A stretch of DNA of 64,000 bases from Niveibacterium sp. 24ML (GCF_026586805.1 NZ_JAPFHA010000011.1:62001-126000); one strand, 5' to 3'; counted from the stretch's first letter, positions 9,032-18,435 are shown. Numbers and translations are program-made. Notes: generated by a model from the letters alone, not told the origin.

Positions 9032-9874
9032 TCAGTTGGCGCTGACGAAAGGCAAGATGCCGTCGAGGCCAGCAAAGTCCAGCGCGTAGCTGGCCTGCGC
9101 ACGGACAACCGGCTTTGCGCGGAAGGCAAAAGACAGCCCTGCGGCCGAGAACATTTCCAGATCGTTGGCGCCGTCGCCCGCTGCCAGCGTGGCGCTTGGT
9201 GCAATGCCGTACTGGTCGCGCAGGCTTTCGAGTGCCTTGCGCTTGGCAGCAGCGTCGATGATCGGGCCTTCGACCCGGCCGGTCAGGCGCCCGCCATGGG
9301 TTTCGAGCACGTTGGCAAAGCTGTGATCGAAGCCGAGGCGTGTGCGCAGGCGATCGGTAAAGAATGTGAAACCGCCGGAAACCAGCACGGTACGCAGGCC
9401 GGCAGCCTGCAGGCGCTTCATCAGTGCTTCAGCGCCCGGGTTCAGGGCCAGACGCTCAGCGTAGACGCGATCCAGCGCAGACTCTTCCAGCCCGGCAAGC
9501 AGGCTCACCCGGCGCGTCAGCGATTCGGCGAAATCGATCTCGCCGCGCATAGCTGCTTCGGTGATTTCGGACACCTGCGGCTTGACCCCGATCATGTCTG
9601 CGATCTCGTCGATGCACTCGATCGTGATCAGCGTGGAATCCATGTCGGTGACGAAGAGGCCGTAATCGCCGAGCTGACGGCCCGCAGGAACCCATCCGAA
9701 GTCCGCTTGCGCCGCGGCGCAGTGCTCGGCCAGTTCCGAATGCCTTGCCGCACCGAGCAGGCGAAACGCATCGGTGTGAATCTGCTCGATGCCGGCAGCG
9801 CCCGTCAGGTGAGCAATCCGTTTGAGTGCAGGGGTAGCAATATCGCGCCCCTGTACGACCAGAAACTCACTCAC
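9032..9874 (-). CDS. serB: Phosphoserine phosphatase SerB
   Basis: SerB dephosphorylates L-phosphoserine in the last step of serine synthesis. The 280-residue protein has an N-terminal ACT-like regulatory region (1 to about 70) and a HAD phosphatase domain with DMDSTL (77-82, D77 nucleophile and D79 acid/base), the SGGFTFF motif and GDGANDLEM near the C-terminus. The start codon is GTG and overlaps the aroG stop codon (GTGA, 9871-9874), so translation is probably coupled to the first enzyme of the aromatic pathway. A strong terminator follows immediately. Confidence 0.96.
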   Translation of the reverse strand: MSEFLVVQGRDIATPALKRIAHLTGAAGIEQIHTDAFRLLGAARHSELAEHCAAAQADFGWVPAGRQLGDYGLFVTDMDSTLITIECIDEIADMIGVKPQVSEITEAAMRGEIDFAESLTRRVSLLAGLEESALDRVYAERLALNPGAEALMKRLQAAGLRTVLVSGGFTFFTDRLRTRLGFDHSFANVLETHGGRLTGRVEGPIIDAAAKRKALESLRDQYGIAPSATLAAGDGANDLEMFSAAGLSFAFRAKPVVRAQASYALDFAGLDGILPFVSAN

Positions 9875-10944
9875 CCAAGGCCTCGCGCAGAAATCACGGG
9901 CGCCAGCACCTCACGGGCGTGGCGCAACATTTCTTCGGTGGTCTCCCAGCTCACGCAAGCGTCAGTCACCGAACAGCCGTAGCGCAACTCGGCCAAGTCC
10001 TTCGGAATCGCCTGGTTGCCGGCTTCGATGAAGCTTTCGATCATGGCGCCGATGATGGAGCTGTTGCCCTCGCGGATCTGGTGCACCACATCGCGCAGCA
10101 CCAGGGGCTGAAACTCGGGCTTCTTCCAGGAGTTGGCATGCGAGCAATCGACCATCAGATTCTGCTTCTGACCACCTTTTGCCAGTGCCTGCTCCGCGAG
10201 CTTGATTGAAACGCTGTCGTAGTTCGGCCGCCCGCCACCGCCCCGCAGCACGACATGGCCGTACTTGTTACCGCCGGTTCGAATGATGGACGCCTCGCCG
10301 CGTTCGTTCATGCCCAGAAAGCTGTGCGGCGCCGCGGCGGAAAGAATGCCGTTGATGGCTGCATCCAGGGAGCCGTCGGTGCCGTTCTTGAAACCCACCG
10401 GTGTAGACAGGCCCGAGGCCATCTCGCGGTGGGTCTGGGATTCGGATGTGCGCGCGCCGATTGCTGTCCAGCTGATCAGATCGCCGTAGTACTGCGGCGC
10501 GATCGGGTCGAGCGCCTCGGTTGCCGCGGGCAGACCCAGTTCCGCCACGTCGCGCAGAAACTGGCGGCCGCGCTGCATGCCTTCAACGATGTTGAAGGAA
10601 TCGTTCATGTGCGGATCGTTGATGAAGCCCTTCCAGCCAGTGGTCGTACGGGGCTTTTCGAAGTAAACACGCATCACGATGTAGAGCGTATCGGCCACCT
10701 CGTCGGCCAGCGCTTTGAGGCGCTTGGCATAGTCGATGCCGGCGAGCGGATCATGGATGGAGCAGGGGCCCACCACCACGACCAGCCGCGGGTCTTCGCG
10801 ATCGAGAATGCGCATCAGCGTGCGGCGACCATCGACCACGGTCGACGCGGCCTTCTCGGTAAGCGGCACGAGCGCCTTGATGTTGGCCGGCGAGGGCATC
10901 GGATCGAGCCCGGCGATGTTGAGGTTTTCGGTTTGCGCAATCAT
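9871..10944 (-). CDS. aroG: 3-deoxy-7-phosphoheptulonate synthase (DAHP synthase, class I)
   Basis: This enzyme condenses phosphoenolpyruvate and erythrose 4-phosphate, the entry step of the shikimate pathway. The 357-residue protein is a class I (AroF/AroG/AroH) enzyme with VVVGPCSIHDP, VMRVYFEKPRTT, GARTSESQTHREMASG, VLRGGGGRPNYD and the metal-site region MVDCSHANSWK. Which amino acid inhibits it cannot be read safely; the symbol reflects the class. A TAAAAT hexamer 29 bases before the ATG (10974-10979, minus strand) is a likely -10. serB overlaps its end. Confidence 0.93.
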   Translation of the reverse strand: MIAQTENLNIAGLDPMPSPANIKALVPLTEKAASTVVDGRRTLMRILDREDPRLVVVVGPCSIHDPLAGIDYAKRLKALADEVADTLYIVMRVYFEKPRTTTGWKGFINDPHMNDSFNIVEGMQRGRQFLRDVAELGLPAATEALDPIAPQYYGDLISWTAIGARTSESQTHREMASGLSTPVGFKNGTDGSLDAAINGILSAAAPHSFLGMNERGEASIIRTGGNKYGHVVLRGGGGRPNYDSVSIKLAEQALAKGGQKQNLMVDCSHANSWKKPEFQPLVLRDVVHQIREGNSSIIGAMIESFIEAGNQAIPKDLAELRYGCSVTDACVSWETTEEMLRHAREVLAPVISARGLG

Positions 10945-11071
10945 GGCGGTGTGTCCGGATCTGCGGAGGCAGGATTTTACGCGATCCGGCAGGGCCGGGT
11001 CGCGCGCAGGAAGCCTTGTGCTGGCCCGGTTGGTGTGCGGTCAGCCGCACTAACCGGGCAGGCGGGCGCGA

Positions 11072-12010
11072 TCAGCCCTTGTGCGGCGCGTTACGGGCGT
11101 CTGAATCGGCCAGTAACTGACCGATTTGTGCATCCTTGAATGCCCACATCTCGCCGACCCAGGCCTGGATACTGCTGCGGTAGGCGGCGTCGCGCTCATA
11201 GTCTCCGCCAAGCATCGCTGCGGGGATCTCGACCTGGCGGACGCGAACGATGACCTCCCGCACTTCGCCCGCCAGGATCTCCCAGAACGTGGGAACCCCT
11301 TGCGGATAAACGATGGTGACATCGAGCAGGCAGTCGAAGGTTTCGCCCATCGTGGCCAATGCAGTCGAAAGGCCGCCGACGCGGGGCTTGAGCAGATGCT
11401 TGTACGGCGAGCGCTGCGTCTTGTGCTTCGCGTCGGTGAAGCGGGTGCCTTCGAGGAAGTTCATCACCGAGGTCGGGATCAGTTTGAAGCGCTCGCAGGC
11501 TTTGCGGGTGGTTGCGAGATCGGTCTTGCCGCTCTTCATGCCGCCCTTGCGCTGCATGAAGGGGAAGTCCAGTGCCCACCAGGCTAAGCCGATGACCGGC
11601 ACGTAGATCAGCTCGCGTTTCAGAAAGAACTTCAGGAAGGGGATATGGCCGATGAACACCTTCTGCAGCACCAGAATATCCACCCAGCTTTGGTGGTTGC
11701 TGCTCACCAGGTACCAGCCGCGCGGCTCAAGCGATGCGATGCCTTCCACATCCCAGCGGATATCCTGCGACGCGCTGATCCACCAACCGTTGATGCGCAC
11801 CCAGGTGGTTGCCAGCGCATTGAGGCAGCGATCGGCGAATCGCCTGACCGGCGCGACGCGAAGCGCTGCCTTGAGCAGCGCGAAGGGAATCATCATGCTG
11901 AACATGATGATGGTGTTCAGCGCAATGATGATGCTGTTGAGGCAGCCCTTGATGCCGGCAAGCAAGCGGTGAAGGGGCGATGTGTTTGCGGGGTGAATGT
12001 GTCGGCTCAT
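11072..12010 (-). CDS. Lysophospholipid acyltransferase, YihG/PlsC-like
   Basis: The 312-residue protein belongs to the PlsC/LPLAT superfamily that acylates lysophosphatidic acid or lysophospholipids at the inner membrane. It has hydrophobic stretches near residues 22-50, the catalytic NHx4D motif as NHQSWVD (105-111) and the FLEGTRF motif about 80 residues later. The spacing and the longer form resemble YihG-type acyltransferases rather than the short essential PlsC. It follows the HD-GYP gene by 54 bases on the same strand. Substrate preference is not visible. Confidence 0.82.
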   Translation of the reverse strand: MSRHIHPANTSPLHRLLAGIKGCLNSIIIALNTIIMFSMMIPFALLKAALRVAPVRRFADRCLNALATTWVRINGWWISASQDIRWDVEGIASLEPRGWYLVSSNHQSWVDILVLQKVFIGHIPFLKFFLKRELIYVPVIGLAWWALDFPFMQRKGGMKSGKTDLATTRKACERFKLIPTSVMNFLEGTRFTDAKHKTQRSPYKHLLKPRVGGLSTALATMGETFDCLLDVTIVYPQGVPTFWEILAGEVREVIVRVRQVEIPAAMLGGDYERDAAYRSSIQAWVGEMWAFKDAQIGQLLADSDARNAPHKG

Positions 12011-12064
12011 AGGCGGCCGATTCTACGGGAATTGCGCCCGCCCGCGTTTGATCGGGATCGGCGC

Positions 12065-13375
12065 TCAGGCCGCCTTTCCTTCCGCACTGCCGTCGTCGGA
12101 CGAATGCGCCTCAAAGTAGTAGGCCACACGCTTGCGCGGTGAGAGGTAGTCAAAGATGCTGCGCGGTAGCTGTGCCGGCCGCAAGGTGCGTGCGATCTGG
12201 ATCTCTGGCTCGTTCTCAAGGCTGAGGATGATCGCCTCTTCCTTTGGAATCGCAGGGTCGTAGAGCACGATTTCCGGCTTGAGCGGACGGCTTGAGTTCA
12301 CCGAAACCACCAGTCCGAAATTGTCGTTGTTGAGTACAACGATCGTACCTGGCGGATACACGCCCAGACAGCGAATGAAGGTGTTCAGAGGGGCCACTTC
12401 GAAGCGGTTGCGATGCTGCGCGTACATCAGCGCAAGCGCCTCGTGCGGCGTCATGCCCCGCGCGGGGTTTTGCGGGTTGCACAGGTTGTCGTAGGTGTTG
12501 GCGATGGCGACGATCTTTGCGAGCAGCGAAATTTTGTCGCCAGTCAGACCACGCGGGTAGCCGCTGCCGTCCACATGCTCATGATGCTGCGCAATCACCG
12601 CCAGAACGTCAGGCGCCAGGCCAATCCGTGCGGCGCTCTTCACGCCAAAGCTCACGTGTTCCTTGAGGAGTGCGTTCTCGGCGCTGGTCAGTGCATCCTG
12701 CTTCATCAGCACCTTGGGTGGCACATCCATCTTTCCGATGTCGTGCATCAAGGCCCCCAGGCCCAGGCTGACCAGTTCGTCGTGCCCCATTCCTTGCTCA
12801 CGCGCCAGCATCAGCGAGAGCACCGCCACATTGAGGGAGTGAACGTAGACATCGTCGGCGCCGATGCGGTCTGCCATCAGGTTGATCGCGACATCGCCGT
12901 CCGCACTCAAGCAGTCAACCAGCTGCCCGACCATGGCCTTGGCTTCTTCGCGCGCCCAGTCCGGGCGTGCGCTCAGGTTCTGGTTGAGCAGCTTGACTGC
13001 CTGGGTTGTTTTCTGGAATTCGCGTTCGCAGCGCGAAAACAGGGCCCTTCGCGCCTTCAGGCGCTGGGCGCGTGCGCGCTTTTCTGCAATCGCCGGGTCT
13101 TCGTACGATTCGTCGCGTACAGGGGGCGCCTCCGGGTGGAGCGGGATCACCACGGCGTTTTCCGCAGGCTTGGGCAAAGGCTCGCAGTCGCTGCGCTCAG
13201 GCGAGTAACGAATGCGGGCCAAGCCAAGCGCGCGCAGCTGGGCAAGCTGCGTGTCATTGCGAATCTTGAACGATGAGAACGAGAAGGGATGATCCATCCA
13301 CCCCAGATCGAGGTGAACGAAAAGCCCGGTTCTCAGCTGCTCGGGGGATACGTAATGGGAGTCGGGTTCCGACAT
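12065..13375 (-). CDS. HD-GYP cyclic-di-GMP phosphodiesterase with DUF3391
   Basis: Predicted phosphodiesterase that hydrolyses cyclic-di-GMP. The N-terminal part (about 1-130) looks like DUF3391, often paired with HD-GYP. The HD-GYP domain (about 150-370) carries HDIGK (211-215) and HHEHVDGSGYP (264-274) with the diagnostic Gly-Tyr-Pro, so the metal site looks intact. No membrane segment is seen. It is the third cyclic-di-GMP turnover protein in the first 14 kb and could oppose the two GGDEF proteins at 2051-5727, though no partnership can be shown from sequence. Confidence 0.9.
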   Translation of the reverse strand: MSEPDSHYVSPEQLRTGLFVHLDLGWMDHPFSFSSFKIRNDTQLAQLRALGLARIRYSPERSDCEPLPKPAENAVVIPLHPEAPPVRDESYEDPAIAEKRARAQRLKARRALFSRCEREFQKTTQAVKLLNQNLSARPDWAREEAKAMVGQLVDCLSADGDVAINLMADRIGADDVYVHSLNVAVLSLMLAREQGMGHDELVSLGLGALMHDIGKMDVPPKVLMKQDALTSAENALLKEHVSFGVKSAARIGLAPDVLAVIAQHHEHVDGSGYPRGLTGDKISLLAKIVAIANTYDNLCNPQNPARGMTPHEALALMYAQHRNRFEVAPLNTFIRCLGVYPPGTIVVLNNDNFGLVVSVNSSRPLKPEIVLYDPAIPKEEAIILSLENEPEIQIARTLRPAQLPRSIFDYLSPRKRVAYYFEAHSSDDGSAEGKAA

Positions 13376-13455
13376 GACGATGTGGTGATCCTCCTGCCCC
13401 TGTTTACGGCTTGCCGCTCACATGCTTGAGGGGTGTGGCATCGCTGCAGCAACAA

Positions 13456-13487
13456 TTCGCCGGCACCATCGGCGTCGCACCGGCGAA
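13456..13487. repeat. Inverted repeat downstream of the RquA-like gene
   Basis: TTCGCCGG (13456-13463) and CCGGCGAA (13480-13487) form an 8-base stem with a 16-base loop between the rquA-like stop and the HD-GYP start. No good T tract follows in either direction, so a terminator role is doubtful; it may pause transcription or be incidental. Confidence 0.3.
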
Positions 13488-13503
13488 ATGGCTCACGCAA
13501 GCT

Positions 13504-14289
13504 TCAGGGCACGATCCGCTCTGCTTCGACGATCTGATAGACGCCGCCGAAGACGGTGCGCTTGCGCCAGCTGAATTCCTTGGCCTTGCTGGCTAACTCG
13601 CTGATCTCCATCCGCCACAGGGTGTTGGCGAACGGTTCCAGGTAGTGGTTAACGACACGCAGTAGCCAGCCAACCGGGTGCAGCAGGGCAGGGCGGTGAT
13701 AATCAACGAAGAGCAGTTTTCCGCCCGGCGCGACGCGCGTGAGCATGCGATCGACGATCGCTCGCTTGAGATCGTCGGGTACCTCGTGCAGGAGGAAGAA
13801 ACTGCAAACCAGGTCGTAGTCGGCACCGCCGGACCAAGTGGCCGCGTCGTGCTCGATCACACGCGCATGTGCGGTGCCAGCAAGTTTCTTCTTCGCCTGG
13901 GCAACCTGGATCGGCGTCACGTCGGTCAGATCGAAATGCCCGGAGGGGCCCACTTTCGCGGCCACTTGCTGAACCAGATCGCCATAGACGTGGGCGACCT
14001 GCCAAACCTTCATGCCGGGATGAATCTTGGCCAGGTAGGCGTTCATCAGGCGGCGGGCGTTGCCAAAGAGCAAAGTGGTGACGACGGCGTTGCAGTCGAG
14101 CCGGCGCACCCAGCGCGGATCGACATAGGCCCAGTCGTACACTTCGTTCATGTAGTCCGGAATACCTGGTTGGGCCGGCTTTGCGGCCTGCCTTTGCTGT
14201 GCAGCGATGGCTTCTTCGGTCATCGTTTTCGGGGGCGGTTGGGGAAATCCGAACCTTATCACCGGACTCCTTCGTCGCGCTTGCGCCAT
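13504..14289 (-). CDS. rquA: RquA-like rhodoquinone biosynthesis protein
   Basis: The protein is methyltransferase-like but with an abnormal cofactor motif. Where typical class I methyltransferases have an acidic residue and GxGxG, this one reads VWQVAHVYGDL (95-105), with Gln in place of Asp. It also has YDWAYVDPR (51-59), FFLLHEVPDD (164-173) and LFVDYHRP (193-200). This pattern recalls RquA, which converts ubiquinone to rhodoquinone by replacing a ring methoxy group with an amine. The call is from memory of the family, not a search. The start is unsure: ATG at 14289, GTG at 14262 preceded by AAGGAG, or ATG at 14223. A general quinone or unknown methyltransferase is the alternative. Confidence 0.65.
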   Translation of the reverse strand: MAQARRRSPVIRFGFPQPPPKTMTEEAIAAQQRQAAKPAQPGIPDYMNEVYDWAYVDPRWVRRLDCNAVVTTLLFGNARRLMNAYLAKIHPGMKVWQVAHVYGDLVQQVAAKVGPSGHFDLTDVTPIQVAQAKKKLAGTAHARVIEHDAATWSGGADYDLVCSFFLLHEVPDDLKRAIVDRMLTRVAPGGKLLFVDYHRPALLHPVGWLLRVVNHYLEPFANTLWRMEISELASKAKEFSWRKRTVFGGVYQIVEAERIVP

Positions 14290-14348
14290 GGCAAAGCAGC
14301 GGCCATGGCAAGCAAACGGGGGCCTGCGGTCTGGCGCCTGAACGCCCT

Positions 14349-17300
14349 TCAGGCGGCCAGAGCCTTGAGCACCTCACGCACCTTCAATACGCGATCCTTC
14401 AGCGTCTCGGTGACCGCTGTCACGGTCAGTTTGTCCTGCCCGGCGAGCTTGTAGCTGCGGTTCTTCTGGATCAGCTGGATGATGCGGATCGGTTCGATCG
14501 GCGGATTGGGCACGAACTGCAGGTTGATGCGCGTCTCCGACGCGTCGATCTTGATGATGCCCAGCGGCTTGGCGGCAATGCGCAGCCGGTGGGTATCGAG
14601 CAGGGTCTGGGTTTGCGGTGGCAACTCGCCGAAGCGGTCGATCAACTCTTCCTGGATCGCCTGCAAATCATCGGCCGCCTCGGCGTTGGCCATGCGCTTG
14701 TAGAGCGTGAGTCGCTCGCCGATGTCGCTGCAGTAGTCGCTGGTCAGCAATGCCGGTGCGTGCAGGTTGATTTCAGAGGTCACGTCGAGCGGTTGTGACA
14801 GATCCGGCTCTTTGCCGTTCTGCAGGTCTTTCACCGCACGCTTGAGCATTTCGCTGTAGAGCGAGAAGCCGATCTGCTGGATCTCGCCGCTCTGGTTTTC
14901 GCCCAGCACCTCGCCGGCACCGCGGATTTCAAGGTCGTGCATTGCGAGGTAGAAGCCCGAGCCGAGTTCTTCCATCATCGAAATGGCTTCGAGCCGCTTC
15001 TGCGCATGCGGCGTGGGCTTGGCGTGCGGATCGGTCAGCAGGTAGGCGTAAGCCTGGTGGTGCGAGCGCCCGACGCGGCCGCGCAGCTGGTGCAACTGCG
15101 CAAGGCCGAAGCGATCGGCGCGGTGGATGATGATCGTGTTGGCGGTGGGGATGTTGATGCCGGTTTCGATGATCGTGGTGCACAACAGCAGGTTGGCGCG
15201 CTGTGCGGTGAAATCGCGCATCACGCGTTCGAGTTCGCGCTCCGGCAACTGGCCGTGGCCGACCACGATGCGCGCCTCTGGCAGCATCTCGGTCAGTTCC
15301 TGGCGGATGTTCTCGATCGTGTCGACTTCGTTGTGCAAGAAGTACACCTGCCCGCCGCGCTTGAACTCCCGCAGCACGGCTTCGCGCACCACGCCCTTCG
15401 AGTGCTTCTGCACGAAGGTCTTGATCGCCAAGCGCTTCTGCGGCGCGGTGGCAATCACCGAGAACTCGCGCAGGCCTTCCATCGCCAGGCCCAAGGTGCG
15501 GGGGATCGGCGTGGCGGTGAGCGTGAGGATGTCCACTTCCGCCCGCAAGGTCTTGAGCGCCTCTTTCTGGCGCACGCCAAAACGGTGCTCTTCGTCGATG
15601 ATCACCAGCCCGAGTCGCTTGAATTCGACGTCTTTCTGCAGCAGGCGGTGGGTGCCGATGAGGATGTCCACCTTGCCTTCTGACAGCAACTTCAGCGCCT
15701 CGGCCTGTTCCTTCTGGCTGCGGAAGCGCGAGAGCTCGGCCACCTTGACTGGCCAGTCAGCGAAGCGGTCGGCAAAGGTCTGGTAGTGCTGTTCGGTGAG
15801 CAGGGTGGTGGGCGCGAGCACCGCTACCTGTTTGCCATCGGCCACTGCGATGAAGGCGGCGCGCAACGCGACTTCGGTTTTGCCGAAGCCCACATCACCG
15901 CACACCAGGCGATCCATCGGCCGGCCGGATCGCATGTCTGCCACCACAGCCTCGATCGCCGCGAGCTGGTCCGGCGTTTCTTCGAAGCCAAAGCCTTCGG
16001 CGAAGGCTTCCAGATCGTGTTGCTTGAAATCGAAACGGTGACCTTCGCGCGCCGCGCGCTTGGCGTAGAGCGCCAGCAGCTCGGCTGCGGTGTCGCGCAC
16101 CTGCTGGGCGGCCTTGCGCTTGGCTTTCTCCCACTGGCCGCTGCCGAGCCGGTGCAGGTCGACGTTCTCGGGGTCGGCGCCGGCATAGCGGCTGATCACA
16201 TGCAGCTGCGACACCGGCACGTAGAGCTTGTCGCCGCCGTTGTACTCAAGATGCAGGAACTCGGTTTCGCCCTCGCCAAGGTCGAGGTGTACCAGCCCAA
16301 GGTAGCGGCCGATGCCGTGCGAGACGTGCACCACCGGGTCGCCCGCGCGCAGCTCCGAGAGGTCGCGCAGCCAGCCTTCCATCGTCGCGGCCTTGCGGTT
16401 GTCGCGGCGTGAGCGGGTGCGAGCCTGCGTCACGTACAGCTCGTTCTCGGTCACGATTGCCAGCTTGGCTTGCGGCAGGATGAAGCCGCTGCCTAGCAGG
16501 CCGTAGAGCACGCCAAGCGGCGCATCCGAGGCGACGAAGCCGGCCAGATCAGCCGTTGCGCTGGCCTTCAAACCGTACTCGGCGAAGTACTCCAGCAAGG
16601 TTTGCTGGCGGCCGGCGGATTCGGCGACGACCAGCACACGGCCGTCGAAGCTTTCGGTGAAGTGCTTGAGGCGGTGCAGCGGGTCGGCCGCACGGCGTTC
16701 AACCGCCAGATCCGGCAGCGGCTTGCTGGCGTCGACGTCCGATTTCTCGCCAACGACGATGCGCGGGCGTTCGCCGGCCGAAACGAAGAACTGCTCGGCG
16801 GACAAAAACAACTGCGCGGGCGGCAGCAGCGGCCGCGCCGGGTCGCCCGCCATCAGCTTGAAGCGGCTGTTGGTCTCGCGCCAGAAGTCGTCGATCGCCG
16901 CCGGCACCTTGCCATGCAGCGTGAGCGCCGCGTTGTCGGGCAGGTAGTCGAGCACCGTAGCGGTGTTCTCGAAGAACAACGGCAGGTAGTACTCGATACC
17001 GGCGGGCGCGAGGCCGTTCGACACATCCTTGTAGATCGGGCTGCGCGAGGGGTCGCCCTCGAACACTTCGCGGAAGCGGGCGCGGAAGGCTGCGCGCGCC
17101 TTCTCGTCGAGCGGAAACTCGCGCGCCGGCAGCAGACGGATTTCCTTGGTCGGATACACCGTGCGCTGCGAGTCCGGGTCGAAGGTGCGGATCGTGTCGA
17201 CGTCTTCGTCGAACAGTTCGATGCGGAAGGGAAGGGCCGAGCCCATCGGGAACAGGTCGATCAGGCCGCCGCGCACCGAGAACTCGCCCGGCCGCACCAC

Positions 17301-17783
17301 CTGGGTCACATGCTCGTAGCCCGCCACCACCATCTGCTTGCGCAATGCATCGGCATCGAGCTTGTCGCCCTGCTTGATGAAGAAGGTGTGCGCAGCCAGA
17401 AAGGAGGGCGGGCAAAGCCGGTACAGCGCGGTGGAGGCTGGCACCAGCGTGATGTCCGCCTCGCCGCGCTGGATCGCGTAGAGCGTCGCGAGCCGCTCCG
17501 ACACCAGATCCTGGTGTGGGGAGAAGGCGTCGTAGGGCAGGGTTTCCCAGTCTGGCAGCAGATGCACCCGCACACCCGGCGCAAACCACGCGATTTCGTC
17601 GCGCAGGCGTTGCGCGTCGAGCGGATTGGCGGTGATCACCACCAGCGGGTGGGTGCCTGCCAGCTGGGCCAGCGCCAACGCATCGGCCGAGCCGTGCAAA
17701 CGCGGCAAATCAAGCCGCCGGCCAGCGGCTGGAAACGGGCTTGCGTCGATGGCGGACAGACGTAGCGGGAGCGGCTGGGTCAT
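14349..17783 (-). CDS. mfd: Transcription-repair coupling factor Mfd
   Basis: Mfd removes RNA polymerase stalled at DNA damage and recruits UvrA. The 1144-residue protein has standard length: a UvrB-homology region at the N-terminus, the RNA-polymerase interaction domain (about 470-540, starting near LRAGDPVVHVSHGIGRY), a RecG-like translocase with Walker A GDVGFGKT (about 630) and DEEH box, and a C-terminal TRCF domain. A TATAAT hexamer lies 29 bases upstream of the ATG. The next gene downstream (rquA-like) starts 59 bases after the stop; a short inverted repeat spans the stop codon (14336-14354) but has no T tract. Confidence 0.98.
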   Translation of the reverse strand: MTQPLPLRLSAIDASPFPAAGRRLDLPRLHGSADALALAQLAGTHPLVVITANPLDAQRLRDEIAWFAPGVRVHLLPDWETLPYDAFSPHQDLVSERLATLYAIQRGEADITLVPASTALYRLCPPSFLAAHTFFIKQGDKLDADALRKQMVVAGYEHVTQVVRPGEFSVRGGLIDLFPMGSALPFRIELFDEDVDTIRTFDPDSQRTVYPTKEIRLLPAREFPLDEKARAAFRARFREVFEGDPSRSPIYKDVSNGLAPAGIEYYLPLFFENTATVLDYLPDNAALTLHGKVPAAIDDFWRETNSRFKLMAGDPARPLLPPAQLFLSAEQFFVSAGERPRIVVGEKSDVDASKPLPDLAVERRAADPLHRLKHFTESFDGRVLVVAESAGRQQTLLEYFAEYGLKASATADLAGFVASDAPLGVLYGLLGSGFILPQAKLAIVTENELYVTQARTRSRRDNRKAATMEGWLRDLSELRAGDPVVHVSHGIGRYLGLVHLDLGEGETEFLHLEYNGGDKLYVPVSQLHVISRYAGADPENVDLHRLGSGQWEKAKRKAAQQVRDTAAELLALYAKRAAREGHRFDFKQHDLEAFAEGFGFEETPDQLAAIEAVVADMRSGRPMDRLVCGDVGFGKTEVALRAAFIAVADGKQVAVLAPTTLLTEQHYQTFADRFADWPVKVAELSRFRSQKEQAEALKLLSEGKVDILIGTHRLLQKDVEFKRLGLVIIDEEHRFGVRQKEALKTLRAEVDILTLTATPIPRTLGLAMEGLREFSVIATAPQKRLAIKTFVQKHSKGVVREAVLREFKRGGQVYFLHNEVDTIENIRQELTEMLPEARIVVGHGQLPERELERVMRDFTAQRANLLLCTTIIETGINIPTANTIIIHRADRFGLAQLHQLRGRVGRSHHQAYAYLLTDPHAKPTPHAQKRLEAISMMEELGSGFYLAMHDLEIRGAGEVLGENQSGEIQQIGFSLYSEMLKRAVKDLQNGKEPDLSQPLDVTSEINLHAPALLTSDYCSDIGERLTLYKRMANAEAADDLQAIQEELIDRFGELPPQTQTLLDTHRLRIAAKPLGIIKIDASETRINLQFVPNPPIEPIRIIQLIQKNRSYKLAGQDKLTVTAVTETLKDRVLKVREVLKALAA

Positions 17784-17812
17784 TGGTGCGTAGCAGGGGA
17801 GCGAGGGCCGCG

Positions 17813-17818
17813 ATTATA
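17813..17818 (-). promoter_or_regulatory. Likely -10 element of mfd
   Basis: The minus strand reads GCG-TATAAT-CGCGG, a perfect -10 hexamer 29 bases before the mfd ATG. No convincing -35 hexamer is present at 16-18 bases. Confidence 0.45.
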
Positions 17819-17859
17819 CGCGCCACCGTCGTGCGCCTGCCGTGGCGGGGCAGCGGAGG

Positions 17860-18435
17860 TCAGGCGCGGGCGCTGATCAAGCCACCGACAAATCCGCTGA
17901 AGGCGTCGGCTGCATCGCGGTAGGCGGCAAGCGCGCTGCTGGAACTAGCGCGGCCATCGCCGGCGTTCGCCTTTTCGCGCGCCTGGGTGGCCAGTTCGGC
18001 CGAGGCCTCCAGCGCCATGCGGGCGGCCTGGGCGGCAACCTGGTAGTCCTGCGGTGACGGGTCAGCGGGCGCGAGTGCAGCGCGGCGGATCTGATCCGCC
18101 TTGCTCAAGGTCTCGCGCGCATCGCGGCCCTTGGAGACATCGATGGAGACTTCGCCGCCGCTGGCGTAGCGCTTGCCATCGGGCCCGGTGACGTAGGTGA
18201 AGCTCGCACCGCCCTGCACCAGATTGCCGCCCGCCGCCACATGCGCCGCTTCATGGGCGCGCACTTCGGCATCGCGCGCCTTGAACTGCTCGATCTTGCG
18301 CTGGACCTCCGGATCGCGCTCGGCGGCATTGGCGCTACCGCCTGCGGCTGCTGGTCTTTGGCGCGAGCTTGCCCATTCCGCCCCCTTGGCGGAGAAAGTC
18401 TGGCTGACAAAACTCGCGTCGACGCCACCGAGCAT
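17860..18435 (-). CDS. SprA-related putative metalloprotease
   Basis: The 191-residue protein carries a HEAAH zinc-protease-type motif (61-65) in the context VRAHEAAHVAAGG, then GGASFTYVTGPDGKRYASGGEVSID. This matches the SprA-related family (PF12118 type). Members are found in many proteobacteria and their substrates are unknown. The first 40 residues and the tail are low-complexity and rich in Ala and Ser; no clear signal peptide is seen. It lies 76 bases upstream of mfd on the same strand but mfd appears to have its own -10 element, so a shared function is not implied. Confidence 0.72.
   Translation of the reverse strand: MLGGVDASFVSQTFSAKGAEWASSRQRPAAAGGSANAAERDPEVQRKIEQFKARDAEVRAHEAAHVAAGGNLVQGGASFTYVTGPDGKRYASGGEVSIDVSKGRDARETLSKADQIRRAALAPADPSPQDYQVAAQAARMALEASAELATQAREKANAGDGRASSSSALAAYRDAADAFSGFVGGLISARA

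Noticed and set aside
12413-13276. A 287-codon plus-strand open frame opposite the HD-GYP gene
   Set aside because: Antisense to a protein with intact HD and GYP motifs; composition is that of a shadow frame.
14336-14354. Terminator after mfd (GCCTGAA-5-TTCAGGC)
   Set aside because: The repeat overlaps the stop codon and is not followed by a T tract, so I do not call it a terminator.
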